A DNA stretch of 64,000 nt from Lelliottia nimipressuralis (GTDB lineage: Bacteria; Pseudomonadota; Gammaproteobacteria; Enterobacterales; Enterobacteriaceae). Of the stretch, positions 1 to 8,727 are shown one piece after another. Under the pieces are notes generated by a model that did no database searches, was not told where the DNA came from, and saw only the letters and a program-made list of their open reading frames with translations. Each line of letters opens with the position of its first letter. The first letter of the stretch is position 1. The translations under genes were made by a program, and so were the position numbers. The stretch lies in NCBI RefSeq assembly GCF_004402045.1, contig NZ_SOMG01000021.1, positions 1 through 64,000 of the forward strand, given 5' to 3'.

Positions 1-112
1 GCGTCACCACCCCCCCCCCCCCCGGCTTTTTTGGGGGGGGGGGGGGCGGTCCCCCCCCGCGGGTTTTTTTTTGGGGGGGGCCCCCCCCCCCCCCCCCACC
101 CGACAAAAAGCC
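1..112. other. low-complexity homopolymer runs, probable contig-end artefact
   Basis: The stretch consists almost only of long C, G and T runs, including runs of more than ten C and more than ten G, with no codon structure. It lies at the window edge just beyond the phoH terminator. Natural enterobacterial intergenic DNA does not look like this, so I read it as low-quality sequence or assembly noise. No gene should be called here. Confidence 0.75.
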
Positions 113-143
113 CGCACAAAAAACAAAGCCCGGTTTCCCGGGC
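113..143 (-). terminator. rho-independent terminator of phoH
   Basis: On the minus strand the hairpin GCCCGG-GAAA-CCGGGC (128-143) is followed by a T-rich tract. It lies about 20 bases beyond the phoH stop codon. Confidence 0.7.
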
Positions 144-162
144 CTTGAACACAACCGCAATC

Positions 163-1227
163 TCAATAATACGCTTGCAACGTCCGCTGGCAGAGCGCCG
201 AACGCACGCAGTCATCTTTTGTGAAGCGTACCACCCCAATCATCTCATCTTCCTCAAAACGTGACATCGCGTCGCTCAGCCCGGATTTCACGCCGGACGG
301 CAGGTCGCACTGGGTGATATCGCCGTTAACGATAACCGTCACGTTCTCCCCGAGGCGCGTTAAAAACATCTTCATTTGCGCAGCGGTCACGTTCTGAGCC
401 TCGTCAAGAATGACGACCGCATTTTCAAATGTACGTCCGCGCATATAGGCGAACGGCGCGATTTCCACCTTGCCAATCTCTGGTCGCAGGCAGTACTGCA
501 TAAAGGATGCGCCCAGACGTTTTACCAGGACGTCATAGACGGGCCTGAAGTACGGGGCAAACTTCTCCGAAATATCGCCGGGCAAGAAACCGAGATCTTC
601 ATCAGCCTGCAGTACCGGACGGGTAACAATGATTCTCTCCACGTCCTTATGGATCAGCGCTTCCGCCGCTTTAGCCGCACTAATCCAGGTTTTCCCGCAT
701 CCGGCTTCACCGGTTGCAAAGATGAGCTGTTTACTCTCGATAGCATTCAGGTAGTGCGCCTGAGCCTCATTGCGCGCCACAATTGGAGAATTATCACGGC
801 TGTCTCGGGCCATGCCAATTGCTTCTACGCCACTCATCTGCACAAGCGAGGTGACCGATTCTTCTTCACGCTGTTTATGGCTACGTGAATCCCGTCTCAG
901 CACACGTTTTGCTTCGCGACGAGCTTTGATCACTGCTTTTTGTCTTCCCATGGATAGCACCTTGAGTTGTTGGTATTCATCACACGCGCCAGCTTCGGCA
1001 CGATTATGCGCACGAACATCAGAGGGTTGGCTTCCTTGTAAGCCATTGCTTGCTTTATCGGATGACGATACGGAACAGCTACGCGCACTGTTCTGCACGT
1101 CGGTCGAATCAGATTCTTGAGGGAGGGGGGAGAATTTAGTGGTGAGGAAATCGCTGCCGGAGTCTGAGCCTCCGCGCCGGGTGCTGCGGTTGTTATGTTT
1201 ACCTTGTCCAGTACAGGACGCAACCAT
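163..1227 (-). CDS. phoH: PhoH family ATPase / phosphate-starvation protein
   Basis: Encodes a 354-residue cytoplasmic PhoH protein, the E. coli length. The P-loop GEAGCGKT is at residues 173-180 and a Walker B-like VVILDEAQN follows about 100 residues later. The first 92 residues are polar and Ser/Asp-rich; the strongly conserved part begins at Met93 (MGRQKAV, start at 951), so a shorter 262-residue product is an alternative start. The family is an ATP-binding, RNA-helicase-like NTPase fold whose cellular role is not settled. A Pho box lies about 150 bases upstream, consistent with induction by phosphate starvation through PhoB. Identity is secure; the start is less so. Confidence 0.93.
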   Translation of the reverse strand: MVASCTGQGKHNNRSTRRGGSDSGSDFLTTKFSPLPQESDSTDVQNSARSCSVSSSDKASNGLQGSQPSDVRAHNRAEAGACDEYQQLKVLSMGRQKAVIKARREAKRVLRRDSRSHKQREEESVTSLVQMSGVEAIGMARDSRDNSPIVARNEAQAHYLNAIESKQLIFATGEAGCGKTWISAAKAAEALIHKDVERIIVTRPVLQADEDLGFLPGDISEKFAPYFRPVYDVLVKRLGASFMQYCLRPEIGKVEIAPFAYMRGRTFENAVVILDEAQNVTAAQMKMFLTRLGENVTVIVNGDITQCDLPSGVKSGLSDAMSRFEEDEMIGVVRFTKDDCVRSALCQRTLQAYY

Positions 1228-1378
1228 TCGCGATCTCCATAGTGATTCAGCATCACTGCCGGGAACTACCGCTGTCTTATCTTAAGTACATCAGGAGTTA
1301 TCATAAATGCAACATTTATTTTACCTGAGTGCAACTTTTAAGACTGTCCCTACAGTTGAAATCAGTCTCATATAGAAA

Positions 1379-1397
1379 TATTACAGAAATATAACAG
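1379..1397 (-). promoter_or_regulatory. Pho box upstream of phoH
   Basis: On the minus strand the sequence reads CTGTTATATTTCTGTAATA, two CTGTnAT direct repeats 11 bases apart, matching the PhoB half-site spacing. It lies about 150 bases upstream of the long phoH start. Known family biology: phoH is a PhoB-regulated gene in E. coli. Confidence 0.65.
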
Positions 1398-1411
1398 CAG
1401 GATAGTCATAT

Positions 1412-1446
1412 GAAAAAATAATGTCCCCGCGAACGGTTGCGGGGAC
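1412..1446 (-). terminator. rho-independent terminator of efeUOB
   Basis: Minus-strand hairpin with perfect 8-bp arms GTCCCCGC (1439-1446) and GCGGGGAC (1423-1430), followed by a T-rich tract. It sits directly after the efeB stop and before the phoH promoter. Confidence 0.8.
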
Positions 1447-1451
1447 GATTA

Positions 1452-2735
1452 TCAGGCTTCAATAAGACCCTGAGCGAGATACGCGTTGCTGTCGCGCGCG
1501 CCTGGCAGGGCAAAGAAATAGCCGCCGCCGATAGGTTTAATATACTCTTCCAGCGCTTCGCCGTTTAAGCGCTTCTGCACGGTCAGGAAGCCCTTTTCCA
1601 GATCGTGCTGGTAGCAGACAAACAGCAGCCCCATATCGAGCTGGCCGGCGTTGGTCACGCCGAGGGAGTAGCTGTATCCGCGGCGCATCATCAGGCTGGA
1701 CTGCGTCTCTTTGGTACGCGGATTGGCCAGACGAATATGGCTGTCCAGCGCAATCACGTCGCCATTTGGATCGCGGGCGTAATCGGGCACATCATGCTCA
1801 TTCTTCATGCCGAGCGGCGCGCCGCTTTGCTTATCACGCCCGAAGATCGTCTGCTGCTCTTTGAGCGGCGTGCGGTCCCAGAACTCGACGTGGAACTGAA
1901 TAATCCGCACCGCCTGATAGCTTCCCCCCACCGCCCATGCCGGTTCGCCCTGTTCGGCAGTGACCCACACCACCTCCTTCATGAGCTCACCGTTGTGGCT
2001 GTCCGGGTTGGCGGTACCGTCCTTAAAGCCCAGCAGGTTCACCGGCGTCTCTTTCCCTTTACTGCGGGCGGCATGGTCCGAGATAAACCCTTCCCGCTTC
2101 CAGCGCACGCTCAGCAGATCCGGCGTGTGCTTGATGATATCGCGCAGGGCGTGGATCACCGTGTCCTGGGTATTGGCGCAAATCTGCAGGAGCAGGTCGC
2201 CGTGGCACAGCGCCGCGTCCAGTGAATCGTTCGGGAAACGCGTCATTTTCTGCAGCGCTTTCGGCTTCTGTTTTGCCAGCCCATAGCGTGCATCAAACAG
2301 CGATTCACCCAGCGAAACGGTAATGGTCAGGTTATCCGGGGCGATAAACGGCCCCAGAATGCCGGAGTCCATAGGCGGCAGACGCGGGTTCGGCGTATCG
2401 GGCGCCGGTCCGCCGGCCGTGAGAAACGCGATGCGCGTCGTCAGCAGGCGGAACAGGCGCTCCAGATCGGCTTTATCACTGGCCAGTGAATCGAAGGCCA
2501 CCAGCATCATCGACGCCTGCTGCGGCGTCAGAATGCCCGACTGATGTTCGCCATAAAACGGCTGCGTCTCCATGCGGGCATTGGGTGACAGCGTGCCGGG
2601 CGCGCTTTGCGGTTTCGCCGCATGGGCTACCGGACACCCGCCAGCCAGCGCAAGGGCACCTCCCAGCGCCCCCACCCCTTTTAACAATCGACGACGTGAA
2701 GGCTCAACCACGTCGTTCTCGCTATGCTTATTCAT
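1452..2735 (-). CDS. efeB: EfeB, Tat-exported DyP-type heme peroxidase (deferrochelatase)
   Basis: Encodes 427 residues. The N-terminus has a twin-arginine signal, SRRRLLK at residues 13-19, followed by a hydrophobic Ala/Gly/Leu stretch, so the folded heme protein should go to the periplasm by Tat. The DyP signature GFKDG is at residues 236-240 with the catalytic Asp at 239. Known role: it acts with EfeU and EfeO in ferrous iron uptake at low pH and has been reported to release iron from heme. It is the last gene of efeU-efeO-efeB, 5 bases after efeO, and precedes a strong terminator. Confidence 0.95.
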   Translation of the reverse strand: MNKHSENDVVEPSRRRLLKGVGALGGALALAGGCPVAHAAKPQSAPGTLSPNARMETQPFYGEHQSGILTPQQASMMLVAFDSLASDKADLERLFRLLTTRIAFLTAGGPAPDTPNPRLPPMDSGILGPFIAPDNLTITVSLGESLFDARYGLAKQKPKALQKMTRFPNDSLDAALCHGDLLLQICANTQDTVIHALRDIIKHTPDLLSVRWKREGFISDHAARSKGKETPVNLLGFKDGTANPDSHNGELMKEVVWVTAEQGEPAWAVGGSYQAVRIIQFHVEFWDRTPLKEQQTIFGRDKQSGAPLGMKNEHDVPDYARDPNGDVIALDSHIRLANPRTKETQSSLMMRRGYSYSLGVTNAGQLDMGLLFVCYQHDLEKGFLTVQKRLNGEALEEYIKPIGGGYFFALPGARDSNAYLAQGLIEA

Positions 2736-2740
2736 CGTGC

Positions 2741-3868
2741 TTAGTCCAGACCCAGTACGCCGCGCAGCAGAGAGAGATCTTCCGCCAGGGCGGTAATCGG
2801 GCCTTTCAGCGCGTTACGGTCGGCCTCGGTCAGCTTGTCGTAGGTTTCAAACCCGTCTTTGGTACGGTACTTCGCCAGAATGGTGTCGACTTTTTTGAAG
2901 TTCGCATCCACCTTGGCCAGCAGTTCACCGTTCTCTTTCTGCAGTTGAGGACGCAGCAGGTTAACAATTTTCTGCGCTCCATCGACGTTAGCCTGGAAGT
3001 CCCACAGGTCGGTATGGCTGTAGCGATCCTCTTCGCCGCTGATTTTGCTCGCGGCCACTTCTTCAATCAGACCGGCCGCGCCGCCCACCACTTTTGACGG
3101 CGGGAAGGCCAGCTCGCTGATGCGCTTTTGCAGCTCCAGCACGTCGCTGTTCAGCCGATCGGCATATTTCTCCATCCCTTTGGCAGAATTATCGCCAAAC
3201 AGGGCTTTCTCCAGACGGTGGAAACCGGTGAATTTCGGATCGGCGGCTTTCTGCTCGAAATCATCTTCGCGGGCATCAATGCTGCCATCAAGGTCAGAGA
3301 ACAGCTCGGCAATCGGCTCGATACGCTCGTAGTGCTGGCGGGTTGGCGCATAGAGGGATTTCGCTTTTTCGATGTCACCGGCTTTCACCGCATCGGTATA
3401 GGCTTTTGTTGCTGCCGCCAGGTCCGCCGTCTCTTTCGTGACATACGCTTTATACGCGGTAATGGCATCACCCAGGCTCAGCACCGCAGCGCCTTTCGCC
3501 GCATCGGCTGTTGCTTCACCTTTGACGATCAGCTTCCCTTTGGGGTTGGTCAGCAGGCCGCAGGTCATCTCATACTCGCCCGGCTGCAGGTTGGCGGTCA
3601 TCTTCTGGCTGAATCCAGGGGCGATGTTTTCGCGCTCCTCCACCACCAGAACCCCTTTCAGGATCTCCCATTCCAGCGCTTTCTGGCTGTGGTTCTGAAT
3701 AATGAACTGGGTTTTGCCGCTGTTCACCGTGAGGGTCATCGGCTCACACTGCTTATCATTGACGGTCACTTTAACCTGAGGAACATCCGCGCCCCAGGCG
3801 GAGAATGCGGAAGCGAACAGCGCGGCAATGCCTGCGCATAACGCACTACGACGGAACTGAATTGCCAT
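2741..3868 (-). CDS. efeO: EfeO, periplasmic iron-binding component of the Efe system
   Basis: Encodes 375 residues. A Sec-type signal peptide ends near AFSAWGA. An N-terminal cupredoxin-like domain (about residues 30-120) is followed by a C-terminal imelysin/peptidase M75-like domain with HxxE-type residues (FHRLEKALF). Known model: EfeO binds and perhaps oxidises Fe2+ and passes it to the EfeU permease. It sits between efeU (upstream) and efeB (5 bases downstream) in the usual three-gene operon. Length and domain order are normal. Confidence 0.95.
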   Translation of the reverse strand: MAIQFRRSALCAGIAALFASAFSAWGADVPQVKVTVNDKQCEPMTLTVNSGKTQFIIQNHSQKALEWEILKGVLVVEERENIAPGFSQKMTANLQPGEYEMTCGLLTNPKGKLIVKGEATADAAKGAAVLSLGDAITAYKAYVTKETADLAAATKAYTDAVKAGDIEKAKSLYAPTRQHYERIEPIAELFSDLDGSIDAREDDFEQKAADPKFTGFHRLEKALFGDNSAKGMEKYADRLNSDVLELQKRISELAFPPSKVVGGAAGLIEEVAASKISGEEDRYSHTDLWDFQANVDGAQKIVNLLRPQLQKENGELLAKVDANFKKVDTILAKYRTKDGFETYDKLTEADRNALKGPITALAEDLSLLRGVLGLD

Positions 3869-3908
3869 GACTCTTCCCTTTAAAAGTATGTTGTAACTAA
3901 AACAAAAA

Positions 3909-4742
3909 TTATGGCGTAACGCGCGACGCCTGCGAGCCAGTACGCGGCGGCATGGCGAACAGCACCAGCGCCGGAACCAGATAAATAAAGTACATTGCCA
4001 CTTCGCTGACGCTCGGCGTTTCCTGATAGCCGAAGATACCTTCGAGCAGGGTGCCGGTCAGTGAGTGCGTGGAGAGGACGTTGCTGAGGTCGAACGCCAC
4101 GTCCTGGAAATGGTTCCACAGGCCCGCTTCATGGAAGGCGCGAATCGCCCCCGCCGCCAGACCCGCCGCCACCAGCAGAATAAACAGGCTGGTCCACTTG
4201 AAGAAGGCACCCAGGTTCAGGCGAATACCGCCCCAGTAGAGCAGGAAACCAAGCACCACCGCGGTGGCAAGACCCAGCACCGCACCCAGCGGAGGCCAGA
4301 TCCCCACATCCTGCTGAAACGCCGCCAGCAGGAAGAAAACCGACTCCAGCCCTTCACGCGCCACGGCGAAAAAGACCATCATAATGAGCGCCCAGCCGTG
4401 GTTATTGCCCTTTTGCAGCGCGTTATCCACCGCCTGCTCCAGCTGCACCTTCACGTTACGCGAGACTTTACGCATCCAGAACACCATCCAGGTGAGGATC
4501 ACTACCGCAATCACGGCGACGATCCCCTCAAACAGCTCCTGCTCTTTCTGCGGGAACTCCCCGGTGGTTTCGTTGATGAGAACCCCCAGGCCCAGACAGA
4601 GCGCCGCGGCAAGGAATACACCGACCCACATGACGCCAATCCAGCGTCCGCGCTGGGTTCGCTTCAGGTAACTGGCGATGAGGCTAACGATGAGGGCGGC
4701 TTCGAGCCCTTCACGTAACATAATGAGAAATGGAACAAACAT
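3909..4742 (-). CDS. efeU: EfeU, inner-membrane ferrous iron permease (FTR1/OFeT family)
   Basis: Encodes 277 residues with about seven hydrophobic segments. Two iron-permease signatures REGLE are visible, at residues 10-14 and 129-133, the ExxE motifs that carry iron in yeast Ftr1-type permeases. The frame is uninterrupted, unlike E. coli K-12 where efeU is known to be frameshifted, so a working EfeUOB system is likely. It is the first gene of the operon, with a Fur-box match 58-76 bases upstream of its start. Confidence 0.95.
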   Translation of the reverse strand: MFVPFLIMLREGLEAALIVSLIASYLKRTQRGRWIGVMWVGVFLAAALCLGLGVLINETTGEFPQKEQELFEGIVAVIAVVILTWMVFWMRKVSRNVKVQLEQAVDNALQKGNNHGWALIMMVFFAVAREGLESVFFLLAAFQQDVGIWPPLGAVLGLATAVVLGFLLYWGGIRLNLGAFFKWTSLFILLVAAGLAAGAIRAFHEAGLWNHFQDVAFDLSNVLSTHSLTGTLLEGIFGYQETPSVSEVAMYFIYLVPALVLFAMPPRTGSQASRVTP

Positions 4743-4799
4743 GCCGACACCTTAAATGTTTATCGCGGTCAACTGATGCAAAGAAAGGTAAATTCTTGT

Positions 4800-4818
4800 G
4801 ATAGTGATTATCATTACG
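4800..4818 (-). promoter_or_regulatory. Fur box upstream of efeU
   Basis: The 19-mer reads GATAGTGATTATCATTACG on the plus strand. Its complement agrees with the Fur consensus GATAATGATAATCATTATC at about 17 of 19 positions. It lies in the 251-bp gap between efeU and the divergent CNT gene, just upstream of efeU, and predicts iron repression. The rest of the gap is AT-rich with no other element I can name. Confidence 0.75.
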
Positions 4819-4993
4819 GCGGAAAGAAACACAAGCGAAATGTGTGGTGTTTTGATGACGAGTTGTAAACGCCCAGCCTGATAATAGTTACGTGCGTAAC
4901 GTTCAAGTTTATAAGTTATAACGAAAATGCCCATTTACGCTGATTCAGGGCTGTGGCTAAATATCCGCCTCAAACACCTGGTGAAAATTAATT

Positions 4994-6178
4994 ATGTTTA
5001 AAATTGTCCATTTCCTGCTGGCGCTGGTCATTATTCTTGCGCTTGCCTGGCTAGTGAGTTTCGACCGCCGAAAAATTCGCATTCGTTTTGTTTTACAGCT
5101 GATTGTCATAGAAATTGCTCTGGCGTTCTTTTTCCTGCACGCCGAAAGCGGGTTATTCGTGATTAAATACGTCTCGGGATTTTTTGAATCACTGCTTAAA
5201 TTTGCCGGTGAAGGCACCAATTTCGTCTTTGGCGGAATGGGAGAAAAAGGGCTGGCGTTCATTTTCCTCGGCGTGCTTTGCCCGATTATTTTTATTTCCG
5301 CGCTGATTGGTATTCTTCAGCACTGGCGGATCCTGCCGATTTTTATTCGGGTGATTGGCACGCTGCTGTCAAAACTGAACGGTATGGGCAAGCTGGAATC
5401 CTTTAACGCGGTGAGTTCGCTGATCCTCGGCCAGTCAGAAAACTTCATTGCCTACAAAGGCGTGCTGGGCGATCTCTCCTCTCGCCGTCTGTTCACCATG
5501 GCAGCCACGGCGATGTCGACGGTCTCCCTGTCGATTGTCGGCGCGTATATGACCATGCTCGACGCCAAATTTGTCGTCGCGGCGCTGATTCTGAACATGT
5601 TCAGCACCTTTATTATTCTCTCCGTCATCAACCCGGCGCGCCCGGAAGCGGAGCCGGATATCCGGCTTGAAAAACTGCATGAATCGCAGAGCTTCTTCGA
5701 GATGCTCGGCGAGTATATTCTGGCCGGTTTTAAAGTGGCGATGATTATTCTGGCGATGCTGATTGGCTTTATTGCCCTTATTAGCGCCGTTAACGCCCTG
5801 TTCTCCAGCGTATTTGGCATGAGCTTCCAGCAGATCCTGGGCTATGTATTTTATCCTCTGGCGTGGCTGGTGGGGATTCCGCTGAGCGATGCCTTAAACG
5901 CGGGCAGCATTATGGCAACCAAACTGGTGGCGAATGAATTTGTGGCGATGATTGAGCTGCAAAAAATAGCGCATCAGATGTCCCCGCGCGGGATGGGCAT
6001 TTTATCTGTCTTCCTGGTGTCATTCGCGAACTTCGCGTCAATCGGCATTGTGGCCGGGGCGATTAAGGGCCTGAACGAACAGCAGGGGAACGTGGTATCG
6101 CGGTTTGGTCTGCGTCTGGTGTACGGCGCGACGCTGGTGAGCCTGCTGTCGGCGAGCTTTGCGGGATTGGTGCTGTAA
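4994..6178 (+). CDS. NupC-type concentrative nucleoside transporter (CNT family)
   Basis: Encodes a 394-residue polytopic inner-membrane protein with hydrophobic segments throughout. Family features include the N-terminal half [22 protein letters not shown], split here at residues [10 protein letters not shown], the [15 protein letters not shown] region, the GQSEN motif and the C-terminal [10 protein letters not shown] segment. CNT proteins import nucleosides with H+ or Na+. Which nucleoside cannot be told. The gene is absent from the E. coli K-12 efe-put interval, so it is an insertion in an otherwise conserved order. The ribosome binding site is weak. It ends in a REP element and a convergent terminator. 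Confidence 0.88.
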   Translation: MFKIVHFLLALVIILALAWLVSFDRRKIRIRFVLQLIVIEIALAFFFLHAESGLFVIKYVSGFFESLLKFAGEGTNFVFGGMGEKGLAFIFLGVLCPIIFISALIGILQHWRILPIFIRVIGTLLSKLNGMGKLESFNAVSSLILGQSENFIAYKGVLGDLSSRRLFTMAATAMSTVSLSIVGAYMTMLDAKFVVAALILNMFSTFIILSVINPARPEAEPDIRLEKLHESQSFFEMLGEYILAGFKVAMIILAMLIGFIALISAVNALFSSVFGMSFQQILGYVFYPLAWLVGIPLSDALNAGSIMATKLVANEFVAMIELQKIAHQMSPRGMGILSVFLVSFANFASIGIVAGAIKGLNEQQGNVVSRFGLRLVYGATLVSLLSASFAGLVL

Positions 6179-6194
6179 GTTTTGTGCCGTTTGT

Positions 6195-6226
6195 GCCCGG
6201 CGGCGCTTCGCTTGCGCGGGCCTACG
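6195..6226. repeat. REP palindrome
   Basis: Imperfect palindrome of the enterobacterial REP class (GCCCGGCGGCGCTTCG... with a GCGGGCCTACG end) between convergent genes. Confidence 0.7.
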
Positions 6227-6230
6227 ATAC

Positions 6231-6258
6231 AAAAACGGCGGGTTATCCCGCCGTTTTT
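6231..6258. terminator. bidirectional terminator between CNT gene and DUF3574 gene
   Basis: A-tract, perfect arms CGGCGGG and CCCGCCG around a TTAT loop, then a T-tract. Because A- and T-tracts flank the hairpin it can stop transcription from both convergent genes. Confidence 0.85.
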
Positions 6259-6259
6259 A

Positions 6260-6679
6260 TTAAAACTGCACGCACACCGGCTGGTCGACACGCATTACCG
6301 ACTCCTGGGCGAAGCGTGATTTATAAATCCCACGCAACGCTTCGATATTCTTCTCGCTCTGCGCATCTTTACCGTGGATCAGCATCAGCGCCTTGCTGGG
6401 CTCACGCGCCACTTTTCCGTCGTTCCCCAGCCACTGGCCGCGGGCATCAAATACCGTTAAGCCATCGCGAAAACGTGGCGTCACGTCCTGGTCAACAAAC
6501 TGCTGCCATTCGTTGCCGGTAATCTGCGCCCCGGCCGGACGATTCAGTCCGAAATAGAGCGTGGTCTGCTGCATCTGGTTATCCGCTTTGCAAGTCTCCA
6601 CCGCCGCGTGTTGCGATGGCGCATTACAGCCAGCCAGCATCAATAATGCCGCCGCCATTAACCCTGTTTTGATTGTCAT
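6260..6679 (-). CDS. DUF3574 domain lipoprotein
   Basis: Encodes 139 residues. The first 18 form a lipoprotein signal: a basic start, a hydrophobic Ala/Leu/Met core and the lipobox LAGC with Cys18 as the lipidated residue. Residue 19 is Asn, not Asp, so outer-membrane sorting is expected by the Lol rule. The remainder resembles the DUF3574 family (TTLYFGLNRPAG start, GQWLGNDGKVAREPSK centre). The function is unknown. It stands alone between the CNT gene and putP. Confidence 0.8.
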   Translation of the reverse strand: MTIKTGLMAAALLMLAGCNAPSQHAAVETCKADNQMQQTTLYFGLNRPAGAQITGNEWQQFVDQDVTPRFRDGLTVFDARGQWLGNDGKVAREPSKALMLIHGKDAQSEKNIEALRGIYKSRFAQESVMRVDQPVCVQF

Positions 6680-6747
6680 GCTTCGCTATCCTCATTGTTA
6701 TAAGCACATGGATATCACAGGAAAATACGGATTTTGGCAAGAAAAAA

Positions 6748-6779
6748 GCCGGGTGCGCTTGCGCTTACCCGGCCTACGG
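6748..6779. repeat. REP palindrome
   Basis: GCCGGGTGCGCTTGCGCTTACCCGGCCTACG-type REP unit between putP and the DUF3574 gene; its stem may also protect or end the putP transcript. Confidence 0.75.
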
Positions 6780-6795
6780 TGTTCCGTGAGGAAAA

Positions 6796-8304
6796 TTACT
6801 CAGGCTGCAGCTTAGACGGCGGTGCAGAATGGTAATGCGCATCTGCTTCAGCAAAGCGTTTCTGCATGGAGGCAGACGGCGCTTTACCCAGCAGGCTGAA
6901 GACCACGATGCCGATACTGCCGAAGATGAAGCCAGGAATGATTTCGTACAGGCCCAGCCAGGCGAACTGTTTCCAGACGATAACGGTCACTGCACCGATA
7001 ATCATCCCCGCCAGCGCGCCGTTACGGGTCATACGTGACCACATGACGGAGAACAGGACCACCGGACCAAATGCCGCGCCGAAGCCCGCCCACGCGTAGC
7101 TCACGAGGCCCAGCACGCGGTTTTCCGGGTTGGCCGCCAGCGCGATGGCAATCAGCGCCACCACCAGCACCATAAAGCGCCCTACCCACACCAGCTCTTT
7201 CTGGCTCGCATTCTTGCGCAGGAAGGCTTTGTAGAGGTCTTCGGTGATCGCACTGGAGCAGACCAGCAGCTGGCAGCTCAGAGTGGACATTACCGCTGCC
7301 AGGATTGCGGAGAGCAGAATACCGGCGATCCACGGGTTAAACAGAATCTGCGCCAGCTCGATAAACACGCGTTCGGCGTTCTGGTTGACCGCACCGGCCT
7401 GCGCCGGGTTGTTATTGAAGTAAGCAATACCGAAGAAGCCTACCGCACACGCCCCTGCCAGACAGAGGATCATCCACGTCATGCTGATGCGACGGGCATG
7501 AACGATGGTGTGGTGAGAATCCGCGGCCATAAAGCGTGCCAGGATATGCGGCTGACCGAAGTAGCCCAGACCCCAACCCATCAGCGATACGATGGCGACA
7601 AAGTTCAGCCCTTTCAGCATGTCGACGTTTTCAATGCTCTTCTGCTTAATCACTTCCAGAGAATCGGCAAAGCCGCCAACGGTGAAAATCACAATCACCG
7701 GGGTCAGGATCAGGGCGAAGATCATCAGGCTCGCCTGCACGGTGTCGGTCCAGCTGACGGCCAGGAAACCACCCACGAAGGTATACAGGATGGTCGCCGC
7801 CGCACCGGCCCACAGGGCGGTTTCGTAGCTCATGCCGAAGGTGCTTTCGAACAGGCGCGCGCCGGCCACAATGCCGGAGGCACAGTAGATGGTAAAGAAC
7901 AGCAGGATAACCACCGCAGAGATAATGCGCAGGATGCGGCTGTTATCTTCAAAGCGTCCGGTGAAGTAATCCGGCAGCGTCAGGGCGTTATTGTTGGCCT
8001 CGGTATGCACGCGCAGGCGGCCCGCCACCAGCTTCCAGTTGATCCACGCACCCACGGTCAGGCCGATGGCGATCCAGCTTTCCGAGATACCGGAGATGAA
8101 AATCGCGCCCGGCAGACCCATCAGCAGCCAGCCGCTCATGTCCGATGCACCCGCAGAGAGTGCGGTGACCATCGGGCCTAAGCTGCGTCCGCCCAGAATG
8201 TAGTCGTCAAAGTTTTTCGTTGACCGCCACGCCAAAAACCCTATCAGGATCATGCCAAAAATATAAACGAGAAATGTCACCAGCATCGGTGTGCTAATTG
8301 CCAT
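6796..8304 (-). CDS. putP: PutP, Na+/proline symporter
   Basis: Encodes 502 residues, the usual PutP length, with about 13 transmembrane segments of the sodium:solute symporter family. The segment GASDMSGWLLMGLPGA after TM1 carries the Asp and Ser residues that bind Na+ and proline in this family. It imports L-proline for PutA. It is transcribed divergently from putA across a 423-bp control region with PutA operator boxes, the standard put arrangement, so it should be repressed by PutA when proline is absent. Confidence 0.97.
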   Translation of the reverse strand: MAISTPMLVTFLVYIFGMILIGFLAWRSTKNFDDYILGGRSLGPMVTALSAGASDMSGWLLMGLPGAIFISGISESWIAIGLTVGAWINWKLVAGRLRVHTEANNNALTLPDYFTGRFEDNSRILRIISAVVILLFFTIYCASGIVAGARLFESTFGMSYETALWAGAAATILYTFVGGFLAVSWTDTVQASLMIFALILTPVIVIFTVGGFADSLEVIKQKSIENVDMLKGLNFVAIVSLMGWGLGYFGQPHILARFMAADSHHTIVHARRISMTWMILCLAGACAVGFFGIAYFNNNPAQAGAVNQNAERVFIELAQILFNPWIAGILLSAILAAVMSTLSCQLLVCSSAITEDLYKAFLRKNASQKELVWVGRFMVLVVALIAIALAANPENRVLGLVSYAWAGFGAAFGPVVLFSVMWSRMTRNGALAGMIIGAVTVIVWKQFAWLGLYEIIPGFIFGSIGIVVFSLLGKAPSASMQKRFAEADAHYHSAPPSKLQPE

Positions 8305-8727
8305 TCAAATTCTCCAAAAATGTCGAGCGACAACCGTCCGGGTTGCCTTGTTATATGATCACCGGAACGAGGTGAATGTATCTTGTGTTTCGGTTGGGCG
8401 CGCTATCCTGCCGTATGCGCCTTCCGCTGACAAACGATTTAACACTGCATTTACATCAATTTCATCCCTGGTTTGATACGAGTTTCCTATAGGTTGCACT
8501 CGCTCACGCTTTTGCGGGTTGCACCTTTTAAAAGTGTTAACTCCCGCATAAAAACAGGCTTCCCGCACAAAAGCCAGCGCGTTTTTCCAGCTAACCATTC
8601 GTTAACAACCCATTCATTTTCGGGGTTGCAAACCAGGTCACATTTAACACGGTTGCACAAAGTTGCAACATGGTGGATATTTCACGCTAACGACCAAACA
8701 AGATGAAAGCACAACAGGAGCTTTGGC
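8305..8727. promoter_or_regulatory. putP-putA divergent control region with PutA operators
   Basis: This 423-bp gap holds five exact GTTGCA boxes, the known PutA operator core, at 8493-8498, 8518-8523, 8625-8630, 8652-8657 and 8662-8667. They fall in two clusters, one nearer putP and one just before putA, so both promoters can be covered. The ribbon-helix-helix domain of PutA reads this motif in E. coli. I see no protein-coding gene here. Confidence 0.85.

Noticed and set aside
31-264. 77-codon frame at the window start
   Set aside because: It translates the homopolymer runs into Gly/Pro stretches; an artefact.
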